Shown here: positions 56,878 through 64,000 of the stretch, in pieces | Layout of the letters: each line of letters opens with the position of its first letter | How positions within the stretch are numbered: the first letter of the stretch is position 1 | Assembly: GCF_000013985.1 (NCBI RefSeq) | Contig: NC_008048.1 | Location: 620,001 to 684,000 of the forward strand | Direction of reading: 5' to 3' | Origin: Sphingopyxis alaskensis RB2256 | GTDB lineage: Bacteria; Pseudomonadota; Alphaproteobacteria; Sphingomonadales; Sphingomonadaceae | DNA: 64,000 nucleotides | Translations under genes and position numbers: made by a program | Notes under the pieces: generated by a model | The model's database searches: none | Seen by the model: the letters and a program-made list of their open reading frames with translations, nothing else | What the model was told of the DNA's origin: nothing

Positions 56878-57145
56878 AGCGCGATGACCTGATATTGACC
56901 CACCGTGATTGCCCCCTGAAGTTCGTCGGCAAGAAGCGTCTCGCAGGACGGGCTGGTTGCCCGGACCAGAGACGCGCCGCTGTCCGGCGGGCTTCAGGGG
57001 GCAACCCCTCCGGGGCGGGTCGATTTTGGCCGATTGCCACGTTGCTCGTCGGGCGCGATATCCCGCATCGCGCCGCTCCTCGCCCCTCGCACTCGGCCAA
57101 AATCGCCTCCGTCACGGTGGGTCAATATCATGTCATCGCGCTCTA
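56875..57145. mobile_element. MITE-like element 2 (271 bp, 34-bp TIRs)
   Basis: Terminal inverted repeats at 56875-56908 and 57112-57145 match at 33 of 34 positions and start TAGAGCGCGATGAC. TA at each end fits a TA target duplication. Inside are a perfect 13-bp inverted pair TTGCCCCCTGAAG (56909-56921) and CTTCAGGGGGCAA (56992-57004), and a second, CGATTTTGGCCGA (57021-57033) and TCGGCCAAAATCG (57093-57105). No transposase gene. It lies exactly between the 3' ends of two convergent genes and supplies stop-codon bases for both. Confidence 0.85.
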
Positions 57146-57579
57146 AGCGGCTTTGAATAGAGAATCGTGCGCACTTCCTCGTTGAAGCCGCACTTTTCGT
57201 GCCATGCCTGACTCGTCTCATTATCGAGTTCGACGTCCGACCCGATACGATCGTGACCGCGTCGGCGCGCCCGTTCCTCGATCGCCGCCAGCAGGGCGCG
57301 TGCGCCGCCCATCCTCCACAGCTCCGCATCCACCCATAGGCCTTCGATATGCGGATAGGGCGCCACGACGCAGCCGTCGAACATCGTGCGGAGCTGCACC
57401 TCGGCAAAGCCGACCGCGCGATCACCCGTGCTCGTCAGAATGAAATTCCACAGCGTCGTGTCGGTGAGCATCGACGGCAGTTCGTCGGCCAGTTCCGCGG
57501 CATCGGCATCGGGCCAGAGCCGCGCGCGCATGGCCGCCCAGGCGGCGATGTCCCGCGATTGCGCCTCCCGCACTTTCAT
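57133..57579 (-). CDS. AAC(6')-like GNAT acetyltransferase
   Basis: A 148-residue GNAT protein that resembles aminoglycoside 6'-N-acetyltransferases of the AAC(6')-Ig/Ih type: AAWAAMRARLWPDADAAEL at the start, IEGLWVDAELWRMGGARALL for acetyl-CoA binding, and SDVELDNETSQAWHEKCGF followed by YSKPL at the end. The family link is from memory and the substrate may differ. The last three codons and TGA (RAR-stop) are encoded by the MITE TIR. It is 2 bases from sufA on the same strand, though sufA is upstream. Confidence 0.75.
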   Translation of the reverse strand: MKVREAQSRDIAAWAAMRARLWPDADAAELADELPSMLTDTTLWNFILTSTGDRAVGFAEVQLRTMFDGCVVAPYPHIEGLWVDAELWRMGGARALLAAIEERARRRGHDRIGSDVELDNETSQAWHEKCGFNEEVRTILYSKPLRAR

Positions 57580-57581
57580 CG

Positions 57582-57938
57582 TCAGACGGTAAAGCTCTCG
57601 CCGCAGCCGCAGGCGCCCTTGGCGTTCGGATTGTCGAAGACAAAGCCCGCGGCAAAATCATCCTCGACCCAGTCCATCGTGCTGCCGATCAGATAGAGTA
57701 CCGACGCGCCGTCGATGTAGAATACACCGCCAGGCGTTTCGATCTTCTCGTCGAACTTTTCTTCTTCGGTCACATAATCAACCGAGTAGGCGAGCCCCGA
57801 ACAGCCGCGGCGCGGCGTCGACAGCTTGACGCCGATCGCGCCGTCGGGTGCGGCCGCCATCAGCCTGGCGATGCGCGCTTCGGCGTTGGGCGTCAGAGTC
57901 ACCGCCGCGGGGCGGGTGCGGGTTTTGGTGTCGGTCAT
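57582..57938 (-). CDS. sufA: Fe-S cluster carrier protein, SufA/IscA type
   Basis: A 118-residue A-type carrier with the three conserved Cys: one in RRGCSGLAYSVDYV and two in ACGCGESF at the end. It receives clusters from SufBCD and passes them on to apoproteins. ATG at 57938 follows GGAG...GAAG. It is the last gene of the suf cluster on the minus strand, separated from sufT by a very strong palindrome, which may uncouple its expression. Confidence 0.92.
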   Translation of the reverse strand: MTDTKTRTRPAAVTLTPNAEARIARLMAAAPDGAIGVKLSTPRRGCSGLAYSVDYVTEEEKFDEKIETPGGVFYIDGASVLYLIGSTMDWVEDDFAAGFVFDNPNAKGACGCGESFTV

Positions 57939-57953
57939 CTTCAATCTCCAAAC

Positions 57954-58082
57954 CCCCTCCCCTTCAGGGGAGGGGTTGGGGTGGGGCCTATCGGCCTTGA
58001 GCAAGGCCGATAGGCCCCACCCCACTACGACCGGGCAGCAAGCTGCCAGGTCTTCGTTGCCCCTCCCCTGAAGGGAAGGGGC
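57954..58082. repeat. REP-like element without cargo between sufT and sufA
   Basis: It contains hairpin CCCCTCCCC/GGGGAGGGG (57954-57975), then a perfect 23-bp inverted repeat with arms 57977-57999 and 58002-58024 around a 2-base loop (TGGGGTGGGGCCTATCGGCC at the start of the left arm), then CTACGACCGGGCAGCAAGCT and a final CCCTCCCC/GGGAAGGG hairpin. Its arms match the repeats that bracket the DUF559 gene at 62034-62452, as if the same element were here without the gene. Confidence 0.8.
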
Positions 58083-58089
58083 TTTTTCG

Positions 58090-58560
58090 TCACAACATCC
58101 CCAACTCTAACCGCGCCTCGTCGCTCATGTTTGCGGGGCTCCACGGCGGATCCCACACCAGATTGACCTCGGCGTCGCCGACCCCCGGAACCGCGCCGAC
58201 GCGCAGCTCGACCTCGCCCGGCATCGATTCGGCGACCGGGCAATGCGGCGTCGTCAGCGTCATCGTCACCATCACATGCCCCTCGTCGATCTCGACATTG
58301 TAGATGAGGCCGAGGTCATAGATGTTGACCGGAATCTCGGGGTCGTAAATATCCTTGAGCGCCGCGATCACCGCTTCGTAAAGGTCGCCGCCCACCGCCG
58401 CCGGATCGACCGCCGCGGGCCTGGCGGCAAGGAAGCCTTCCAGATAGTCGCGCTTGCGTTCGAGCTTCTCGGGCGCCGTCTCGGCATCGGCGACGCGCGC
58501 TTTGGGCGGCGCCTCGACGTGCGCGACTTCCTCGATCCTGATTGTCCGCTCCTCGCTCAT
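58090..58560 (-). CDS. sufT: SufT (DUF59/MIP18) Fe-S assembly protein
   Basis: A 156-residue protein with the MIP18/DUF59 motif in YDPEIPVNIYDLGLIYNVEI and the conserved Cys in TTPHCPVAESMP, which in SufT helps Fe-S maturation. An N-terminal extension of about 55 residues is Ala/Glu-rich. Its ATG overlaps the sufS stop by four bases (ATGA). This position, after sufS, is standard in alphaproteobacterial suf operons. Confidence 0.92.
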   Translation of the reverse strand: MSEERTIRIEEVAHVEAPPKARVADAETAPEKLERKRDYLEGFLAARPAAVDPAAVGGDLYEAVIAALKDIYDPEIPVNIYDLGLIYNVEIDEGHVMVTMTLTTPHCPVAESMPGEVELRVGAVPGVGDAEVNLVWDPPWSPANMSDEARLELGML

Positions 58561-59801
58561 CCGAAAATCCTTTCGACGCGGGCGAGGCCGTCGATCAGCG
58601 CCGCCACATCGTCGTCATTGCTGTACAAACCGAAACTCGCGCGCGCGGTCGCGGGCACGCCCAGATGGTCCATCAGCGGCTGCGCGCAATGATGCCCGGC
58701 GCGGATCGCGACCCCGCTTTCGTCCAAGATAGTGCCGATGTCGTGCGGATGAACCCCCGCCATCGAAAAGCTGACGATTCCGGCGCTGTTTTCAGGGCCA
58801 TAAAGGGTGATGCTGTTGCGCCGCGCGAGTTGGTCGCGCAGCGAGGTGACGAGCGCGCATTCGTGCGCGTGGATCGCATCGATCCCGATCGTCTCGACAT
58901 AATCGACCGCCGCCGCGAGCCCCAGCGCCTCGACGATTGCGGGCGTTCCAGCCTCGAAGCGGGTGGGGGCGGGGGCATAGGTCGTGCGCTCGAACGTCAC
59001 CCGGTCGATCATCGACCCGCCGCCCTGCCACGGCGGCAAGGCGTCGAGCTTGTCGCTCCACAGCACGCCGATACCGGTCGGACCATAGAGCTTGTGCCCC
59101 GAAAAGACGTAATAGTCGCACCCCAGCGCCGCGACGTCGACGGGCAGCCGCGGCACCGCCTGGCACCCGTCGATCAGCAGCTCGGCGCCAACCTTGTGCG
59201 CCAGCTCCGCCGCGCGCGCGACGTCGAGCGGACTGCCGAGCACGTTCGAGACATGCGCGAAGGCGACCATATTATGACCGCGGGTCAGCAGCTTTTCGGC
59301 GGCATCGAGGTCGATGCAGCCGTCGGCGGTCAGCGGGCAGACATCGACCTGCCAGCCCGCGAGCTGCCACGGCACGATATTGCTGTGATGCTCGAGCGTG
59401 GAGAGCAGCACGCGGCCCTTTTTCGGGTGCGAATAGGCAACCAGGTTGATCGCCTCGGTCGCGCCGCGCACAAAGGCGATCTGGTCGTCCTTCGCGCCGA
59501 TAAAGGCCGCGATCCGCCGCCGCGCCGCCTCATAGGCAAGCGTCATGTCGGCCGAACGCGCATAGACGCCGCGATGCACGGTCGCATAGTCGCGGCCCAT
59601 CGCGGCGAGGGTGGCATCGATCACCGCCTGCGGCTTCTGCGCCGTCGCGGCGGTGTCGAGATAGTGCCAGCCGGGGGTGAGGCCGGGGAACTGATCTCTG
59701 ATCCCGTTCGTGTCGAGCGAAGTCGAGACACCCTGAAGGCGTGCGTTACCGATGGGCATCCCGACTTCGCTCGATGCGAACGGGGAAGGGAGATTGCTCA
59801 C
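58557..59801 (-). CDS. sufS: Cysteine desulfurase SufS
   Basis: PLP enzyme that mobilises sulfur from cysteine for SufBCD. The 414-residue product has the PLP lysine in SGHKLYGPTGIG and the active-site Cys in RAGHHCAQPLM. Start is GTG at 59801, overlapping the sufD stop (GTGA) with GGGGGAA upstream. Residues 6-33 are encoded by an intergenic-type palindromic repeat (59703-59784), so the native enzyme sequence begins near IRDQFPGLTPG. The repeat keeps the frame open. Activity is probably intact because the insert precedes the fold. Confidence 0.95.
   Translation of the reverse strand: MSNLPSPFASSEVGMPIGNARLQGVSTSLDTNGIRDQFPGLTPGWHYLDTAATAQKPQAVIDATLAAMGRDYATVHRGVYARSADMTLAYEAARRRIAAFIGAKDDQIAFVRGATEAINLVAYSHPKKGRVLLSTLEHHSNIVPWQLAGWQVDVCPLTADGCIDLDAAEKLLTRGHNMVAFAHVSNVLGSPLDVARAAELAHKVGAELLIDGCQAVPRLPVDVAALGCDYYVFSGHKLYGPTGIGVLWSDKLDALPPWQGGGSMIDRVTFERTTYAPAPTRFEAGTPAIVEALGLAAAVDYVETIGIDAIHAHECALVTSLRDQLARRNSITLYGPENSAGIVSFSMAGVHPHDIGTILDESGVAIRAGHHCAQPLMDHLGVPATARASFGLYSNDDDVAALIDGLARVERIFG
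59703..59784. repeat. Palindromic repeat inside the sufS reading frame
   Basis: Left arm CCCGTTCGTGTCGAGCGAAG (then TCGAGACAC) and the inverse of the right end (CCCGTTCGCATCGAGCGAAG then TCGGGATGC) match at about 23 of 29 positions around some 24 bases. This is the kind of imperfect palindrome usually found between genes in sphingomonads. Here it encodes SufS residues 6-33, including SSEVGMPIGNARLQGVSTSL. Confidence 0.8.
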
Positions 59802-60526
59802 ACCAGTTCCCCCAGCTTCGCCAGCGCCAGCTCCTGCAACCGCGCCTCATCCACCGCCCCGTCGAACACGCCCGCGACAAAGGCCTGGAGCAATATCTTC
59901 TTCGCCTCGGCGGGCGGCATCCCGCGCGACTCGAGATAATAGAGCGCCATGGCATCCAGTTCCCCGATCGCGCAGCCATGCGCGCACTTCACATCGTCGG
60001 CGAAGATTTCGAGTTCGGGCTTGGCGTTGGCGGTGGCGCTGCGGTTCAGCAGCATAGCCTTCACATCCTGCTCGCTGTCGGTCTGCTGCGCATCGCGCGC
60101 GACCGCGACCTTGCCCAGATAGGTGCCCGTCGCGGTGCCGCCGAGTACCGATCGCACGACCTGCCGCGACGTCGCGCCGGGTTCGGCATGGATGACCGTG
60201 GTGACGATTTCCAGATTCTGTGCACCGCCGCCGATCTGCGCCGCGCCGAGGGTGAAGTCGGCGCCTTCGTGGAGCGTCACGGCGAGTTCGATGCGGCCGT
60301 ATGCGCCGCCGATGTTGAGGATATGCAGCGCGGCGGTCGCGTCCTTGCCGATGCTCATTTCGATCTGATGGATCGCGCCGCTATCCTGCACGATCGCGCG
60401 CGCGAACTGGCCGCCCGCGGGCACGATGATGCTCTCGGGCGCAGGCAGCGGCCATGCCGCGGCGACCGCATCAATATCGGCGTAGCGCCAGGCTTCGTCG
60501 CGGCGCGAGGGGAGGGTGGTCACCAC
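59798..60526 (-). CDS. sufD: SufD scaffold subunit (short form)
   Basis: A 242-residue beta-helix protein of the SufB/SufD family, part of the SufBC2D scaffold. Typical segments are LNIGGAYGRIELAVTL and FADDVKCAHGCAIGELDAMALYYLESRGM. It is much shorter than the gammaproteobacterial SufD but this short form is usual in sphingomonads. Start is GTG at 60526 or 60523. The ribosome site AGGGGAGAGGG lies in the right half of a REP-like hairpin (60530-60552), so translation starts next to the repeat. Confidence 0.9.
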   Translation of the reverse strand: MVTTLPSRRDEAWRYADIDAVAAAWPLPAPESIIVPAGGQFARAIVQDSGAIHQIEMSIGKDATAALHILNIGGAYGRIELAVTLHEGADFTLGAAQIGGGAQNLEIVTTVIHAEPGATSRQVVRSVLGGTATGTYLGKVAVARDAQQTDSEQDVKAMLLNRSATANAKPELEIFADDVKCAHGCAIGELDAMALYYLESRGMPPAEAKKILLQAFVAGVFDGAVDEARLQELALAKLGELV

Positions 60527-60529
60527 TTA

Positions 60530-60711
60530 CCCTCTCCCCTTGTGGGAGAGGGTTGCGCAGATTTGCGAGCTTGCTTGCTAGTCGAAGCTGGGTGAGGGGT
60601 ATGCGGTCGCCATGCGATCGCGCGAGCCAAAGGCTCGCCCACCCTCATCCAACTACGCCTAACCCGCTTCGCGGCTAAGGCTCGATATCCTTCTCCCCTC
60701 AAGGGAGAAGG
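60530..60711. repeat. Composite REP-like element between sufC and sufD
   Basis: Hairpins CCCTCTCCCC/GGGAGAGGG (60530-60552) and CCTTCTCCC/GGGAGAAGG (60689-60711) bound a spacer with GCAGATTTGCGAGCTTGC, CTAGTCGAAGCTGGGTGAGG, CTCATCCAACTACGCCTAAC and CGCTTCGCGGCTAAGGCTCG. The same modules occur at 38923-39100 and 6832-6985. Confidence 0.8.
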
Positions 60712-60731
60712 GAGTAGGGGGCGCGCACTCA

Positions 60732-61461
<730 letters not shown>

Positions 61462-61484
<23 letters not shown>

Positions 61485-61977
61485 CGATTTTCAGAAAATA
61501 GCGTTTGTGAATGCGGTCGACAGCTGTGCCGTCGGCGAGCTGTTGCCCCCGATCAACAGCATAATCTTCCATTCCCATTTTCGAATAGAAGGTAAGTCCG
61601 CCCTTATTGTCCGCACGAATCGTCGCGTTGATCGCGGCGAGACCGAGTTCGCTTGCGCGCGCCCGCGTGGCGGCAAACAGCGCTGTGCCGACACCCTTCT
61701 GTATCCCGTCGATCCGCGTGAAGGTGCCAATGTCGCCCCAATCCGCCGGATAGCCATCCTCGCGAAGCAACGTCTGGAATCCTTCCAGACAGCCTTCCGG
61801 ACCGACGGCTACAAAGCAACACCACACGTCCGGCCCGGTGAGGAACGCAGCGTCAAGCTGATCGGGCGTGAAAGGGGTTTCCAGCGCGGTGGTTCCCCCG
61901 CGCGCAATGATGGCGTTGATCAGCGCGGCAAGTTCGGGTGCGTCATCCGAGGTGGCGGGGCGAACTGCAATGCTCAT
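61462..61977 (-). CDS. GNAT N-acetyltransferase
   Basis: A 171-residue GNAT protein of the kind often labelled L-amino-acid N-acyltransferase: [16 protein letters not shown], then [21 protein letters not shown] for the acetyl-CoA loop and [19 protein letters not shown] near the end. Substrate unknown. It lies inside the suf cluster; its ATG overlaps the stop of the DUF559 gene (ATGA) and its end overlaps the start of sufC. So the whole block can be read as one polycistronic unit. Confidence 0.85.
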
Positions 61978-62025
61978 CCCACGCTCCCCTCAAGCGAAAT
62001 CCCCAGCAATTTCTGCGCCTCGACC
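61974..62025. repeat. Direct repeat of the sufB 3' end, copy B
   Basis: The last 16 codons of the DUF559 frame ([16 protein letters not shown]) equal the last 16 codons of sufB. The first 26 bases on the minus strand are identical to the sufB copy; the remaining differences are synonymous, including AGC versus TCG for Ser. The copy ends where the next gene starts (GGATGAGC). Confidence 0.9.
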
Positions 62026-62491
62026 CTCTTAAGCCCCTCCCCTTCAGGGGAGGGGTTGGGGTGGGGGCCATCGGCCTGACGCAACGCTTCAGAAATGAAG
62101 GCCAACACGCCATCCATGTTCGTCATCACTTCATGGTTCGAAACGCGGACGGTGCGATAGCCCTGCTCCGCTAGCGCCTTGTCGCGGGCGCGATCGGCCG
62201 TTTCCTCATGCGTGTCACCATCGACTTCGACGATCAGGTTCGCCGACGCACAGACGAAATCCGCAATGAACCAACCGATCACTTGCTGGCGGCGAAACTT
62301 GTGGCCATACAACTGCCCGTTCGACAACTGCCGCCACAGCCGTTTTTCCGGCTCGGTGGGGTTGTTGCGCATCTGGCGCGCGCGGCTTTGCAGTTCGGCG
62401 ATGTCCAAGGCCGATAGCCCCCACCCCCGGCCCCTCCCCTGAAGGGGAGGGGTGGATAGGCGCTTGGCTTGATCCGTGGGCGAAAGGCTTG

Positions 62492-62495
<4 letters not shown>
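61974..62495 (-). CDS. DUF559 endonuclease-like protein, REP-bracketed
   Basis: A 173-residue protein. The core (about residues 30-140) is DUF559, a PD-(D/E)xK fold related to Vsr: [39 protein letters not shown], then [12 protein letters not shown] and [12 protein letters not shown] with the acidic and Glu/His residues expected. The flanking segments ([17 protein letters not shown] and [14 protein letters not shown]) are translations of inverted REP palindromes, and the last 16 codons repeat the end of sufB. Start is GTG at 62495, overlapping the sufB stop (GTGA). It is absent from typical suf operons and looks inserted. Confidence 0.85.
62034..62452. mobile_element. REP-bracketed DUF559 cassette
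   Basis: Inverted repeats about 46 bp long flank the DUF559 core: left 62034-62080 with CCCCTCCCC/GGGGAGGGG, then GGGGTGGGGGCCATCGGCCT; right 62406-62452 is the near-perfect inverse (AAGGCCGATAGCCCCCACCC then the same hairpin). Mismatches are few (two bases after the hairpin and one in the ATCGGCC approach). This is TIR-like, but no known transposase is present. Confidence 0.7.
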
Positions 62496-63979
<1,484 letters not shown>

Positions 63980-64000
63980 ATCTTTAACTCGTCGCCCCCG

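Noticed and set aside
57977..58024. Intrinsic terminator for sufT
   Set aside because: The palindrome is very strong but no T-run follows on either strand; kept as a repeat with possible mRNA-stabilising role.
59798..60526. sufD as a truncated pseudogene
   Set aside because: The short form is usual in sphingomonads, the frame is intact and the conserved C-terminal motif is present.
62034..62452. Known insertion sequence around the DUF559 gene
   Set aside because: There are inverted ends but no DDE, tyrosine or serine recombinase; DUF559 is a PD-(D/E)xK-type protein, so no known IS family fits.

Overview
This 64-kb window is a contiguous piece of chromosome from a GC-rich alphaproteobacterium, most probably a member of the Sphingomonadales close to Sphingopyxis. 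This is inferred from gene content and protein style: nusA-ylxR-infB-rbfA with an acidic, long NusA tail, hisZ next to serA-serC, CobS/CobT beside J-domain and BolA genes, a TonB-dependent receptor with a Gly/Arg-rich loop, and sufB-sufC-sufD-sufS-sufT-sufA. No rRNA, tRNA, CRISPR array, prophage or full insertion sequence was seen. About 64 protein genes are supported, nearly all core metabolism or housekeeping.

Layout. 1-5.2 kb: end of nusA, ylxR-like RNA-binding gene, infB and rbfA (transcription, translation initiation, ribosome maturation). 5.3-9.9 kb: a small dioxygenase-family gene, then hisZ, serA and serC on the minus strand. 10-15.4 kb: extensin-like lipoprotein, LOG-family protein, two c-type cytochromes, prephenate dehydratase, a CDP-alcohol phosphatidyltransferase. 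15.4-19.5 kb: polA, an AAC(3)-I-like acetyltransferase and a 270-bp MITE-like element. 19.7-25.3 kb: ahpC-ahpF, a GFA-family protein, a GST divergent from an HxlR regulator, guaA. 25.4-33.2 kb: TonB-dependent receptor, a glycosyltransferase/metallophosphoesterase pair, an aldehyde dehydrogenase and a ThDP enzyme. 33.2-34.6 kb: a lower-GC islet with two small unknown genes. 34.6-41.8 kb: cobT, a DUF900 lipoprotein, cobS, a SnoaL-like protein, a J-domain protein, BolA, DUF2200, pirin. 42-46 kb: alpha/beta hydrolase, serine hydrolase, PhzF, pdxH. 46.1-53.6 kb: CbpA-like co-chaperone, YihY, fabI, a VOC protein, aroC, two transporters. 53.6-57.6 kb: Tyr/Asp-rich lipoprotein, cytochrome P450, a second extensin-like protein, a second MITE-like element and an AAC(6')-like acetyltransferase. 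57.6-64 kb: the suf operon on the minus strand.

The most striking content is repetitive. A family of REP-like palindromes (hairpins of the CCCCTCCCC/GGGGAGGGG or CCTTCTCCC/GGGAGAAGG type joined by conserved spacers) fills many intergenic gaps. In the suf operon a DUF559 endonuclease-like gene sits between sufB and the next gene. Its coding core is bracketed by inverted copies of this palindrome, its last 16 codons duplicate the 3' end of sufB with only synonymous differences, and a structure that looks like the same element without the gene lies between sufA and sufT. Together these suggest a REP-bounded endonuclease cassette that inserted at the end of sufB while preserving SufB and the coupling to the downstream gene. 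Two MITE-like elements of 270 and 271 bp have unrelated 34-bp terminal repeats but the same internal architecture. One of them provides the stop-codon bases for both genes flanking it. Another palindromic repeat is translated as residues 6-33 of SufS.
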